The position numbers were made by a program, and so were the translations under genes. From Diplolepis rosae (Eukaryota > Arthropoda > Insecta > Hymenoptera > Diplolepididae), in contig JAPYXD010000715.1 of NCBI GenBank assembly GCA_030998225.1, positions 7,878,501-7,942,500 on the forward strand: DNA of 64,000 bases, given 5' to 3'. This document shows positions 10,398 to 21,619 of this stretch, in pieces (the stretch's first letter is position 1; each line of letters begins with the position of its first letter). The notes beneath the pieces were generated by a model that saw nothing but the letters and a program-made list of their open reading frames with translations, did no database searches and was not told where the DNA came from.

Positions 10398-10742
10398 TGC
10401 ATTAACTTTCATAGTTACTGCTTCCAACCGAGAAATCACTTCATCCAACTTCCCAATTACTTCTTCTAAGTGCTTATCTTTTTTTGCACATTCTTCTCGT
10501 AGAAATAAGTTTTCTTTTCTTAGGAACTCTAACTCTTTTAATAAATTATTATCTTCTGTAGACGGAGTTAAATAATTTTGATACGTACTTTCCTTTGGTT
10601 GGTTGTCATTAAATTCGGGGGCTTGGCATTCTAGTCGATGTAATGCAATTACTGGCTGTACTTGCGTTGCAAACATCGCTTTCTTCTGCAACATATCATC
10701 CACTTTTTTCATTCTCTCTTCAAAAAATTTGTCCTCTGTAGT
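10398..10742 (-). CDS. Exon 2 of an unrecognised minus-strand gene, coiled-coil
   Basis: Exon of 345 bp, acceptor TTTTACAG before 10742 and donor GCAG|GTAAAG at 10398/10397. It starts in phase 0, matching the end of the upstream exon, and leaves one base over, matching the next exon. The peptide starts TTEDKFFEERMKKVDDM and has a strongly charged, heptad-like helix (LLKELEFLRKENLFLREE, then KLDEVISRLEAV), so a coiled coil of about 55 residues is likely. This layout resembles middle exons of insect BEN-domain genes, but no BEN domain is visible. A host gene or the second gene of a transposon are both possible. Confidence 0.6.
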
Positions 10743-11133
10743 CTGTAAAAGAAATTTATTAGTACTCAGAAAAAAGTAATGTTCATATTTAATAGACAAA
10801 AATGAGTTTACATTCAGCTTTGCAAGTCAAGCGAAAACGTTGCCTTTAGTGAAGACTAAAACGCCCCTATATTTCTTTTAAATCGTTAAATATTTTTTGT
10901 CGCCCTTTATGATTAAAATTTTTCTTAAATATTTTTTTAAAATTGTTTTTATAATCACAAAGCTGCTCAGAATCGAAGAAAATTTTTAATCATTTATTGC
11001 ATCACAAACAGACATTCTTGTATATATAATATTTTTATTCTAACAGACTAAACAATACACACAGAAAAATCACCATAATTTTTGCTCACAAACATTTTTT
11101 AAAGTTTCAACCTAAAAAATGTAGTTTATATAC

Positions 11134-11135
<2 letters not shown>

Positions 11136-11191
<56 letters not shown>
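11136..11191. repeat. (TA)n microsatellite
   Basis: An uninterrupted TA run of roughly 28 units lies in the intron between exons 1 and 2 of the minus-strand gene. Confidence 0.95.
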
Positions 11192-11192
<1 letters not shown>

Positions 11193-11247
11193 GTAAATAA
11201 TATTAAAAATGAGAATAATTTTTATATAAAACTTAAATTAAACTCAC

Positions 11248-11429
11248 CGCTACATTTTGCTGCGGTGGAGAAAATGGAGTTTCATTTCCGCTATTACATG
11301 AGTCGCTTTCATTAGATTGGTGATGCAGATACTTTAAGGGGAGAAGACGAGTTCTTCTACTTGTTTGTTTTGGCCGTACTAAATCGGCTAAATTGTGTGA
11401 AAATAAATCCGTAAGACAAGTACCAGACC
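11248..11429 (-). CDS. Upstream exon of the unrecognised minus-strand gene
   Basis: Exon of 182 bp with acceptor AAATAAAG before 11429 and a strong donor GCG|GTGAGT at 11248/11247. It begins with the last two bases of a codon, so at least one earlier exon exists. It ends in phase 0 and joins the exon at 10742 in frame. The peptide is rich in S, N, R and K (RPKQTSRRTRLLPLKYLHHQ in the middle) and looks like a linker. The first exon was not found in 11430-14188. The gene points away from the transposase gene at 14189, a head-to-head layout. Confidence 0.55.
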
Positions 11430-12260
11430 CTTTATTTAGGAAAATTAATATCAAAAAATAAAATCTATAAATTGATTCGAATTTTTTTTTAAATTTTAAT
11501 GGAAATATGTAAGTTTTACAAGTTTCATAAAAATTATTAGAACGCTGAATGCTTCTTTCAAACTCATGTGACGGTTACTAATCATAACGGAAATACTGTT
11601 TTTAACTTATGGCACTGAAGAAGGCCCCCATATGTGATTGAAACGTTTGTCCTTCTTCTTTTTGCGTCTTTTTGATACATACCATTGATAATTTAAATAA
11701 ATAAAATAAGAAAAAACTGACCCTATGCCAAAACAACAAGAAGTCAGTAAATATTGTGTATTTTTGGCTCAATATAATGGTAGACATGTTTTCAAATATG
11801 TCACACTATAATTGAGAATTATGTTTCACACAAATTCACACACGGAATTACACAGTAGGATTTCTCCGATTTAAGGAAACATTAAAAAACATTCCATTTG
11901 AATAAAATACTTTAAAAAGTTTTTAAAATATATGTAACATTTTCTACAAGTGAATTTCGATACATATAAGTGTAAAAAAAAGGGTTTGAATGCTTAAAGA
12001 ACAAATATAATATTTCAATTTGCATACGAAATTACAACTAGAGATTTATTTAATAAAAAATAATTTTGAAAAATACTTCTTTCGAATAAAGTACTATTAC
12101 TTACATGACCCACAGCCTGAGATGCCCCATTTTCTTACGAGTCTTACTTTGAAAAACCCTACTGTTGTTGGTGAAATCGTTTCCCAACCGTAAAAAAACA
12201 AATTTGCTTTTCTAAATGTAGATTCTACATAGCGATATACAGATGGCCCTTAGTAATTAA
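11430..12260. other. Noncoding stretch with a repeat-end fragment
   Basis: At about 11610-11645 is GGCACTGAAGAAGGCCCCC followed by GAAACGTTTGTCC, the type of end sequence shared by the repeat at 12549-12690 and the 16191 and 23227 elements. Nothing else is recognised, and an upstream exon of the minus-strand gene may hide here. Confidence 0.4.
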
Positions 12261-12545
12261 AAACTTTATAAAGTCACTTTTTTAAAATAAAAATTTTATA
12301 AAATTAGTGACTTTTTATGAAGCCAACTTTATGAAAATTTTTATAAAAAGTTTCTTTATGCAATGCGTTTTTTTTTATAAAAATACAAAACTATAAAATC
12401 ACTGACTTTTATAAAGTTTTGTCTTTTTATAAAGGTACAATTCTTTATAAAAACTTTCAACTTTGTAAAATTTTTATATAGTTGACTTTATCGAAAATTG
12501 GTATTTTTATAAAGTTTTTATAAAATTTTCATAAAATAGGACTTG
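12261..12545. repeat. TTTATAAAG-rich low-complexity region
   Basis: The palindromic string TTTATAAA recurs about ten times in variants such as CTTTATAAAG and ACTTTTTATGAAG, with ACTTTATAAAGTCAC near the left end echoed by ATCACTGACTTTTATAAAG in the middle. It looks like a degenerate tandem or foldback sequence. No coding region. Confidence 0.6.
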
Positions 12546-12548
12546 TAT

Positions 12549-12690
12549 CGACCCTCAAATAATGATTTAATACAATGTTGTTGTTCATAATTGGCTTTAG
12601 GGTCCAGAAATGATAACTCAGGAAGTTATATACTTTCAAACGTTTCGACTGATCGGAGTCCTCATCAGTCATCTTAATTTCTGAAATATC
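12549..12690. mobile_element. Single-ended remnant of the GGAGTCCTCATCAGT repeat family
   Basis: TTGGCTTTAGGGTCCA and ACGTTTCGACTGATCGGAG followed by CCTCATCAGT match, with changes, the terminal repeats of the elements at 16191-18333 and 23227-24700. Only one end is present. Confidence 0.6.
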
Positions 12691-14188
12691 AAAACTTTGG
12701 ATAAATATTGCACATATGAGCTCTATCTTGGAATAAACTTTGGCAATGTGAAAAATGTTTAAAATTTTTTTTTTAAATTGTAAAATGTTGTGAGAAAATC
12801 TACATAAAATTGTACAGAAGACATCGATACATTACCTAAAACTTCCTCAGTAATGACAATAAAATTCTACACTGAGAAAAAAGAATATTTGAATCAAAGA
12901 ATATTTTTTTGATTCAAATAAATGGTTGAGCTGGATGGTGACGAATAACTATTTTTTTAGATCAAAGAAATATTTTTATTGTCTTTAAAAAATGAATAAT
13001 TAAAGCAAAAAAAATTCTTGAGGTTAATGCCAATACAATAGCGCAAACGATTTTTTTTCCAATCGGAAATATTTTTATTTTCGAGTTGGAAATCAAAAAT
13101 CTGTATCTCGAGGTGTACTGGCGATCAAAAGGGCGTATCCCAACATTAGCTCTTATGGGAAATCCGGGTTTTTTTTTTTTTTGAGCGTCAGGTTGTTTCG
13201 TTATTTTTCCTACAGATTGTGGTATCTAGCGTCGTCACCGAGTAATGTGGACCTCGTACGACATCAGCTTCCTGAGAAATTCCGGTTTATTTGTGTCTAT
13301 CTGTGACCTCTACCATCGATTTCGTGCGTGTGCGACATAGACGTTCGACGAATTTTGGAATAAAAAGTGTTGTGTTTCTGAAAAAACCAGTTTTTGCACA
13401 AAAAGGTATTGTTGCTCATATCCTCGTGCACATTTTGATGTATTATAGTTATCATTATTCCTTCTAGAAGTCCAGTTATGGCGAATAAAAAGAATAAAAA
13501 AATAAAATAAATTAAACCTAAAAACCAATTTTTTCACTTGAATTTTCAAAAATTGAAAAACATTTTGACAATACGTGTGAAGAATAAAGAAAAACAGGAA
13601 AAACCGAAAATTTATATGAATTTTCTCATTAATTACCTGCGACGGAAAAGAAACAAGATCTTTTCTTTTTAGTGAAATATGACAAAAATATACTTGAGCC
13701 AGGATTTTGTGTCATTTTTCTTATAAATTCAAACAGTAGGAAAAAATCAGGCTATGATTTCAAACAAATTTTCAATGTTCAAGAAATTTAATATTATCCA
13801 TATAGGTATAGTTTATAGTTTTATACTATTTATCCTTTACTTCTTTATTAATACAAAAGATTCAGAACCGAGAGACCACCCGCAGTGCCCTTAACAGGTA
13901 ACATTTACTTTTCACTTCTTTCAAGCAGCTTGAATCTTGGGGAAATCCCAACATATGGGATGAGAAAATATCAAGGAAAGAGCCATAAAAAAAGGACAGC
14001 ATAAAGATGGACGCTTAAAATGAGAATCCTTTTTCGAAAATATACCTAATCTAGAACAAAGATGACGGTCAGTATTCTTTTATGAACGAAGACGTTCAAA
14101 CGCACAACACAGTGTTCCGTTTCAATTTTACTTCGCACAAGGAAGGTTAAATTGTAAACAGAGCAAGTTGTGACATAAATTTTTTGAA
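12691..14188. other. Upstream region of the transposase gene, no exon recognised
   Basis: CACTGAGAAAAAAGAATATT at about 12873 resembles the ends at 17330 and 30078-30266 and may be one terminus of a larger CACTG-type element. No TATA box stands out directly before 14189, and an in-frame TGA at 14171 precedes the start codon. The rest is A+T-rich. Confidence 0.4.
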
Positions 14189-14369
14189 ATGAAAATTAAA
14201 TTTCTGCGAGTGCGGTATATAGTGGATGGGGTCGAACGCATAGTCCCTACAAAAAATGTGAAACATTTTGTAGAACGTAAGTGGGAGAAAACAGTGTTCA
14301 AAGTGTTACGGGAAAGTGCCAATGGAAAATCAAGCATGTACTACCCTGCCCGGATTTTGAAGATTGCAG
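14189..14369 (+). CDS. Exon 1 of a three-exon CMC/EnSpm-like (tnp2) transposase gene
   Basis: It codes for the first 60 residues plus one base. The ATG at 14189 is chosen because an in-frame TGA lies 18 bases upstream and the exon ends at a good donor (GCAG|GTAAAA). The peptide contains VRYIVDGVERIVPTKNVKHF and ends MYYPARILKIA, a first-exon pattern I associate with insect transposon-like and BEN-type proteins (small beta-rich N-terminal module). The leftover G combines with AG at 19030 to make a glutamate codon, so exons 1 and 2 join in phase. Linking the exons is inference from phase, strand and splice sites. Confidence 0.6.
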
Positions 14370-14612
14370 GTAAAATTAAGTTAATATTTCTAAATATTCA
14401 TTATATATGTAAAAAAGTTTTAAGAGCCCTTTTGATTCTAATAAAAGTTATATTTTATATGGAAAATGAATGAAAAAAAAAAACGTAAGGATGCAAAACT
14501 GTTTGCTTTAATAAGGTCTACAATTTTTGTTTCACAGAGTTTTTTTTTTTAGAAAATTGACAAGAATTTTAGTATTAAATTACAAGAAATAACTCAAGTC
14601 AATTTTATAATA

Positions 14613-14817
14613 TACTCTCTAAATCTGAATCAGTCAAATTTTCACTGATTGAAACAGTGATTTGCCTTCCCACTGATTCATCGGTGAAAAAATATTTTTC
14701 ACTGTTAAATCAGTTAATCTTCACTGATTCATCAGTGAAAAAAATATTTTTCACTGTCAAATCAGTCAAATTTCACTGAAAATCAGTAGATTTTGACTGA
14801 TTCAAATTTAGAGAGTA
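14613..14817. mobile_element. AATCAGTGAAA-type MITE (copy 2), in intron 1
   Basis: Termini TACTCTCTAAATCTGAATC and GATTCAAATTTAGAGAGTA. The interior holds many AATCAGT/ACTGATT repeats. It is the cleanest copy at its ends; flanking TATA-rich DNA prevents a firm call on target duplication. Confidence 0.8.
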
Positions 14818-15101
14818 TATTATATAAGATATAATACATACAGTAGGGTTTCCCCGTTATAAGGAAACATTGAAAAACATCCCATTTGAGTAAAATACGT
14901 CTAAAAGTTTTTGAAATACGTAACATTTTTTACATGTCAATTTCAATATACAGGTCAATTTTCATACTGAAATTTTCATGTGAAACATGTCACGTATTTT
15001 AAACGTTTTTTCAAAGTATTTTATTATTATGATATTTGTCAAAATTTTACTTCATACCATAGAAATCTCAAGGTGTTAATTCGTATGAAAGATTAGATAT
15101 A

Positions 15102-15353
15102 TTCTCTAAATCTGAATCAGTCAAATTTTCACTGACTTAATCAGTGAAAATTTAACTTATAAATAAAAATACTCATCTAAAAAAAATTAAGTATAGTAAA
15201 AGCTAAAAAAGAGGTTACTGTGAATCAGTCAAATTTCATGGATCCATTCAGTGAATATTTGACTGATTCACAGTGAGCTCTTTTTCAGCTGTTTAAATCA
15301 GTCAAATTTCACTAATAAACAGTAGATTTTGACTGGTTCAGGTGTAGGGAGTA
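15102..15353. mobile_element. AATCAGTGAAA-type MITE (copy 3), in intron 1
   Basis: It starts TTCTCTAAATCTGAATCAG and ends with a diverged GGTTCAGGTGTAGGGAGTA. The middle is less repetitive than in copies 1 and 2. It lies 285 bp from copy 2 in the same orientation. Confidence 0.7.
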
Positions 15354-15778
15354 ATTTATTTATTCAAATTTCAAAGAATTTGAATACTTTTTCAAACTCA
15401 ACTAATTCATTTGAAATTTATTGATTCTTTTGGATAATGAAAAGTTTGAAATTTACACTTATATATTGAAATTACAACATAAGATTTCTTTACTAAGAAG
15501 TAAATTTAAACAATATTCATTTGGAAGAAAATACTTTGAGAAAGCTTTTAAAATACTTAACTTCTTTTACATGAGTATTTTAATTTATACACTGAGAAAA
15601 ATATATCTGAATTTTGCCTGTTTTTTATAGGAATTCTACCTCAGAGGGTAGGAAAGAGGAAAATTTGCTAGTTGAAAAGAAGTATATACTATTGCGAAAG
15701 TGAAATAAGAGGATAAAAAATGAAAGTATTTACTTTTTTTTTATAGGAAAGTTGTTATTCAAATTTTGACGGAAATAG

Positions 15779-16087
15779 TACACGCAGAAAAAAGATCAGT
15801 AAAATTTACAGGAAGTTCGGTACTTATTTGGACAACATGACTTTTTAGTAAATTTTACAAGAAGTTGAGTTCAATCAACAGATTTTCTGTACAATTCACT
15901 TAGCGTACAGTACAGTCAACTTAACTCGGATTTTTTCGTATTCAGTAGATTTTACTGGACGCTGAGTGAAACGTACAGAAAATCTGTTAATTGAACTCAA
16001 CTTCTGGTAAAATTTACTAAGAAGTCATGTTGTCCAAATAAGTACCGAACTTCCTGTAAATTTTACTGATCTTTTCTCTGCGTGTAC
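15779..16087. mobile_element. Hairpin MITE, arms about 125 bp
   Basis: GTACACGCAGAAAAAAGATC at the left is mirrored by GATCTTTTCTCTGCGTGTAC at the right. The arms stay near-identical through TTCGGTACTTATTTGGACAA and beyond to an unpaired centre near 15910-15960. It has no coding capacity and lies in intron 1 of the transposase gene. Confidence 0.85.
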
Positions 16088-16389
16088 CTTGATCCCCAAG
16101 GTCGATTTTTTCTCATTTGGAAGCATAAGAAACATAAAAGTTAACTATTTATTCTAAAAAGACAACCAAAATTTTCTGCTATTCATATACTGGACTTGAA
16201 TTGACCCTTAATTAATAATTGAAGATATATGTTGATGTTGATAGCTTTAGGGTCCAAGGTTAATAAAAACTCAAAGTTTTACATAATCAGACGTTTCCGC
16301 TAATCGGAGCCCTGATCAGTGATTAATTTTGAATCTAAAAAATACACGGAAAGATTTAGTCGCTTAAAGTTTGTTACTTTTGAAGACTC

Positions 16390-16549
16390 TTGGACACGGA
16401 ATTTTAAAAGACGCAGTCGCAGAAAATTTCAGTAACTTTCATCAAATAGTGTTCAATTTTTTCTACCATATAATTAACTTCTTCTGTTATTTAATAAAAA
16501 AGTCACAGAAATTTTCTGCGACTTCGTCTTTTAAAACTTTTCCGTGTAC
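16390..16549. mobile_element. Hairpin MITE nested in family A copy 1
   Basis: ACACGGAATTTTAAAAGACG followed by CAGTCGCAGAAAATTTC is matched in inverse by GAAATTTTCTGCGACT and TCTTTTAAAACTTTTCCGTG. The arms are about 38 bp around an 80-bp A+T-rich centre. Confidence 0.8.
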
Positions 16550-16866
16550 AGAAAACAGGTTGCTAACATAGGACGGTAAGAAATCTTTACTATTTTATTC
16601 AGTGACCCATTGTCCACTGATTCGGGCTTGATGAGTATTTCATAATTAGCCTTCTACCAAAAAGACTTTGTGTTACATTATATGTAAATTTGGACACATT
16701 TTATGTACACTTGCAACATCCAACTTAATTTCTTTCCAAAATTTACAATATGTAATCTTCAGCATGATGCTACGCAATTTTTCCAGTTTTTTCAATTCAG
16801 CTTGTTTGCAAAAATTACTGTATACCACAAAAAATGTTAATGTTTTCCAAACTCTACTTTATACTA

Positions 16867-17215
16867 AGGGGGCGTTCACATAATACGTCACACGATTTTT
16901 AGCTATTTTTTACCCCCCCCCCCCCACCTCCCATGTCACACATGGTCACAAACCTTCGCCCCCCTTCGATGTCACGTCACACCTCTTAATTTTATAAAAC
17001 ATTTTTCGTTAACGCGTACAAAATCCAGTAAAAAAAGAAGCTATATCGATTATTATTGTAGATAATGTTTTCAGAACTTTTTTTCAAATTTCGTGTGTAC
17101 ACATTTAATGTGTGACGTAACGCAGAGGGCAGACCCCCCTCCCAACATGTCACACACGTCACAGTTTACAGGTACCCCCCCCCCCCCCCCATACACTGTG
17201 TGACGTATTATGTTA
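16867..17215. mobile_element. MITE with GGGGGCGTTCACATAATACG end and long poly-C tracts
   Basis: The left end GGGGGCGTTCACATAATACG then TCACACG is mirrored at the right by TGTGTGACGTATTATG. Subterminal homopolymers of 13 C (16913-16925) and 16 C (17175-17190) stand out in A+T-rich DNA. ACGTCACAC-type motifs recur inside. Elements with this kind of end are common in insect genomes. I do not assign a superfamily. Confidence 0.7.
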
Positions 17216-19029
17216 AATATGTTATAGAATTGGTAGCATATATGTATCAGTTTTATTGGCGTATTTTTTTGAATCATTAATATACATGATTTCGGCAGAA
17301 ATTTTATAGATTCAATAGCATTCTTTTCTCAGTGCACAGTTTTTCAAAAAAATGTTTACACCTAAATATATAAGTCAAATTGTCAGTTTATTCAAAAAAT
17401 GTTTTTTTCAAAGTATTTTATTCGAAAGCAATATTATTCTCAATCGCTTTACACCAAAGAAATATTTACACAGGTATTTTATATTTAGACTCAAACTAAA
17501 GAAAACTTTATGTATAATATTATATGAAAACTTATATACAATTCGTGTACATTTTGAATAATCAATCTCATTGTCCATACCCACAATGAAATTGGGAAAA
17601 AGTTTAGTATGATACAACGCATTTTTTAAACTTTCTAGCTCATTGTAAAAAATTATCAATTTTTCAATCTTTTCAAAAGTATTTTAATCGGAAGAAATTA
17701 CAAGGCAGAATTTATCCTCACGTACATAATAATATATTATTTTCCAAAAGTCCCCTCTGCTTAATTTATACCAAAGAAAAAATGTTTATTTTCCAAATTT
17801 CACTTTATACCAAAGAAGTTTTGTTGCATAATTTCATGGAAGAATGTAGGCAAAATTTTATACTTAGATATTCAAGCCAAAACTGTTAGCTTCTTCAAGT
17901 TTTTTGAGTATTTTATTCTGAAGCGATGTCATTTCGAATTTGTTTCATACCAAAGAAATATTTACTGACACTTGCAAACTTAAACAGAAAATTGTTAATT
18001 TTCATAAAGTTCTTTTCAATTTCTTTCTGATGTTATTCAAAAATTTGCTTTATAAGAAAGAAATATTTACTTTGAAGTAATTTCAAAATTTCTTTATCAA
18101 CTTGTAGAAAATAAATATAAATTACTTAAAATTTGTTATTAAAGAAATGCTAGATTAGCAATCTTTTTTCTTTATTTTTTAGATTTAAAATAAATCACTG
18201 ATGAGGGATCCGATCAGAGCCGAAAGTTTGATTATGTAAAACTTTGAGTTTTTATTAACCTTGGACCCTAAAGCCGACTATTAATATCAACATACATCTT
18301 CAATAATTTTCTGAACTCAATACTTGAATCGAATTTTAATTTTCACTAAGCAAAATTTCAGAGTTAAAAACTTACTTCTAAGCCATTATAATTCTTGTAG
18401 GCTACCGCATTCGTTTCAGAATCTAATTTTTTTCACGCTTAAAATAAATTTTCAATGCAAAGAAAGATCATGAAAAAATGTAAATAGTAAGTAATATGTA
18501 TTTGTAATATTATAATGAAGTAACCGATATCTTTGAACTTTTTTTACACTTTACTAAGATCCCTGACATTTAGTAGAAATTTTGTATAGCATTTCGGCGA
18601 GACTCTGGGCTTGCCACTAATACCTAATATTTAATACTTTATTCTGTATATCTAACAATTATTTGAATCTTTTGACATATTTCAAGCTTTGTTGCTCTGT
18701 TAGAACCTAAGGTTGCACCTTCCTCTATAATTAACCACATAGCGAAAATAATAAAATTTCTGTATTTTCATAATGCTTACCTTCAAATAACATTTCGAAG
18801 ATGCCATCTGATTTTTTTCACATATTTTGACTTATTTTTCAAAAAGATGCAGCATGCGTAGTTCATTGATGTGAAATTCATGCCCATAACCATGTTTTTA
18901 GACCTTTATTTGCCCATAACTTTTAAATTAATTTTCGTGTGAAGAACCACGAATGGAAAAAATTTTTACAATTAATATACTATTACAGTGCACTGAATTT
19001 TTGTTTCTTATTTATTCCAACTTTTGTAG

Positions 19030-19188
19030 AGGGGTTAACATTTTATGAATCGAATAAAAGAAAAATGAATCCAAATGAACCTGCTCCGCGACGTTATAAG
19101 CTTTTTCGCAATCCCGGAATTACTGGTGAAGTGTCCGACAGCACAAGAAAGAGAAGAAGACGCGATGCACGAAGGAATGTGATAGAAG
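19030..19188 (+). CDS. Exon 2 of the CMC/EnSpm-like transposase gene
   Basis: A 159-bp exon with acceptor CAACTTTTGTAG before 19030 and donor GAAG|GTAATT after 19188. It starts by completing the codon left open by exon 1 and again leaves one base, which joins AG at 24833. The 53 residues include NPNEPAPRRYKLFRNPG and a basic run (RKRRRRDARR) that looks like a nuclear localisation signal. No catalytic residue lies here. Confidence 0.6.
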
Positions 19189-19714
19189 GTAATTATTAAT
19201 GCATATTAATGTATATTATATAATAATAGTTGGTAAATCAATGTATATTTAAAACTCATTTTGGTACTGATCTAAATTTGTCCAAAATGTGTTTTATTTT
19301 TTATTTAGTTTGTTTCCAAATAAAGAAAATATGGAAATTTTTCCAAATCATTTAAATTTCTGTACGTTCTGTTTTGGAAATCCTGTGAAATCTTTTGAAA
19401 TCCTTTGAGATCACTTAAAACCTATTTAAAAGCGTGGAATCTCTTTAAATTCTGCAAATTCCCTTCAAATTCTCAGAAATAACTTGAATAGCTTAAAAAT
19501 TCAAAATTATTCAATTCAAATTAACATTAATTATAATTTTTTTAAAAGGTGAGAAATTCTCACAATAGGTGAAATTATTAATAAATTTTTTGTTTATTAT
19601 ACTAATTAAGTTAAGAAATGTAGAAAGAACGCTGCGTTACAAAATAAATGTCGGTTTATTGTATCCGACTATTTTGGAGCAGTTGAAGTACAAAAGCAAG
19701 AGTTCACAAGTAAA

Positions 19715-19840
19715 AGAGAGGCAGACAGGTAAGCGAAAATGAAACATGTGGTGCAGGCAGTGCTGTATTCAAGTTAGAGTCCAAAGATGCCATGGCCTGG
19801 GGCTCTAGGGTGCTATATAGATATAGTTAAGGTAGTTATC
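19715..19840. repeat. Inverted repeat partner of 22985-23105
   Basis: AGGTAAGCGAAAATGAAACA, GTGCAGGCAGTGCTGTATTC and ATATAGATATAGTTAAG recur inverted at 22985-23105 with several changes. The arms are about 115 bp and 3.1 kb apart, and may be the ends of one degraded element or two copies of a repeat. Confidence 0.65.
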
Positions 19841-20059
19841 ATCCACAAATATTGGAGCTCAGGTAAAAATAGATAATTTTACGTTCAAGAATAGCAATAT
19901 GATTATTGAAGGGATATTTTAAAAGAGAAAAGATTATTTTCCATGAAAAAAAATAGAAACACCAAAAAATAATTTTATTAATAAATTTTAATTTTGCCCC
20001 AACTTTTTTTCTTATTGCTTCTTACTAAATTTTAAAAAATTATGCGATTCTAATAAATT

Positions 20060-20250
20060 ACGGATCAATTTTTTAAGGACAAGATTCTCTACAACTTAAC
20101 CGTTTCCAATTTTTGAAAATAAATCAATTATCAAATACAGCAATTTGTTTATAAAAATTTCGTTTTGGAAGATTAATTTTTAATGGTTTCAGCCATTAAA
20201 GAATTTATTTTTAAAAATTGGAAACGGTGAACTTGTGGAGAATCTTTTCT
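20060..20250. mobile_element. Hairpin element ending in GAAACGGT...GAGAATCTT arms
   Basis: AAGATTCTCTACAACTTAAC then CGTTTCCAATTTTT is mirrored at 20215-20250 by AAAAATTGGAAACGGTGAAC then TTGTGGAGAATCTT. A similar arm pair occurs inside the Tc1-like relic at 62425-62640, so the two may be related. Confidence 0.6.
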
Positions 20251-20338
20251 CTGAAAGAATGATTTATGATTAATCAGAATCGCACCATTTTTTAAAATTT
20301 GGTGCGAAGCGATAAGAGAAAAAGTTCTGGTAAAAATA

Positions 20339-20481
20339 AAAGGGCATAGCCGGGTTTCTATGTTGAAAGTGCCCCCAAACCAAATGAAGCTTTGCATTAA
20401 CCATATCAAAATACTTGACAAGAAATGAGTTTTCAGAAATTTGCAGGTCCGCAGCCGCCATATTTAATGAGGAATGACAGA
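20339..20481 (-). repeat. 143-bp inverted repeat arm (left)
   Basis: Identical except for one base to the inverse of 21288-21430. Both arms are open in one frame, starting ATGGCGGCTGCGGAC and encoding about 41 codons (MAAADLQISENSFLVKYF...). The near identity means a recent duplication or a recent insertion as terminal repeats. No known protein is recognised in the peptide. Confidence 0.85.
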
Positions 20482-20758
20482 TTAAGTATTAATCACATTA
20501 AATTATATTACACTTACATATTGTATAATTAAAGAATGAGCAAACAATAGTTAAAATATATATTGATAGCGAAAAAAATACATTGTAATGAAATACTGTA
20601 AACTTGATAATGTAATAAATTAATTTTTTAGCCGAAATTCGTTTTTATTTTTATTTCAAAGATCACTTTGGCTCTTTATCATTTATTAAGTATTAATCAC
20701 ATTAAATTATATTACACTTACATATTGTATAATTAAAGAATGAGCAAACAATAGTTAA
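20481..20758. repeat. Identical 74-bp direct duplication
   Basis: 20481-20554 and 20685-20758 are the same sequence (starting ATTAAGTATTAATCACATTA). The duplication begins exactly where the 143-bp arm ends, suggesting a local rearrangement linked to the insertion. Confidence 0.9.
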
Positions 20759-21287
20759 TTATTTAATTTATAAAAAGTAAAAAAATATTTTAGTTGATGC
20801 AGAAATAGTAGGCGAGAAATGTTGTTATTAGAAAGTATGATACGTAACTCGAAATGATCATTGCAAAAATTTTCGCAAAAATTTTTTGCGAACCTAATTA
20901 AGAATAAAATGTGTATACAAATAGAACGTTTACCATTTTATGTGCCTTGAATTATTGTAGATTGGAAATTTGAACGCAAAAGGCTGATTTTATATGTTTA
21001 TAATTTTTTTAACCCCCGTCCACCCCCCGCGAAAATTTGAAAAAATTATGTTAAAGACCTTTGCTAATGACTAATATTTAGAGGAAAAATCAGAATTGAA
21101 CCGTGAATTTTAATGCGAAAAAATCGCATGCAAAAATTTTGAAATTTTTTTAACCGCGAATTTCGCATCTGAAAATTTGCAAAAAATTTATAATGATGCA
21201 TAGTAATGGCAAGTAGCAGTGTGAATTTTTTCAGAATTTTAGAATAAATAGTTTTTCTGTAAAAGTAAAAAAACAAAAATTGCAATA

Positions 21288-21430
21288 TCTGTCATTCCTC
21301 ATTAAATATGGCGGCTGCGGACCTGCAAATTTCTGAAAACTCATTTCTTGTCAAGTATTTTGATATGGTTAATGCAAAGCTTCATTTGGTTTGGGGGCAC
21401 TTTCAACATGGAAACCCGGCTATGCCCTTT
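21288..21430 (+). repeat. 143-bp inverted repeat arm (right)
   Basis: Inverse of 20339-20481 with one mismatch, ending GGCTATGCCCTTT. If the arms are terminal repeats, the element is about 1.09 kb, starts AAAGGGCATAGCCGGG and has no transposase. Confidence 0.85.
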
Positions 21431-21619
21431 GTTAAATGCATTATATTTCTGCATTTCAAATTTTTTTCATGGATAATAAATTTTATTCTTTCAAATTAGC
21501 CCTTCAGTAATAATATTACTATTTTTGAAAACAAAATTATCTATTTTTGCCTGAGGTATAATTTTTGTGAAGGAACTACCTTAAGTTTTTAAGTTCTACC
21601 TTTTGTATTTTTATAGAAA

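Larger units (their letters stand above)
16191..18333. mobile_element. Non-autonomous DNA element with ~150-bp inverted repeats (family A, copy 1)
   Basis: The left end (ATTGAAGATATATGTTGATG, then TTTAGGGTCCAAGGTTAATA) is repeated inverted at about 18165-18333, including the CGGAGCCCTGATCAGTGA-like block. The interior carries two further MITEs (16390-16549 and 16867-17215) and A+T-rich filler with no transposase. A shorter sibling is at 23227-24700, a fragment at 42417-42660 and one end at 12549. It lies in intron 1. Confidence 0.75.
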
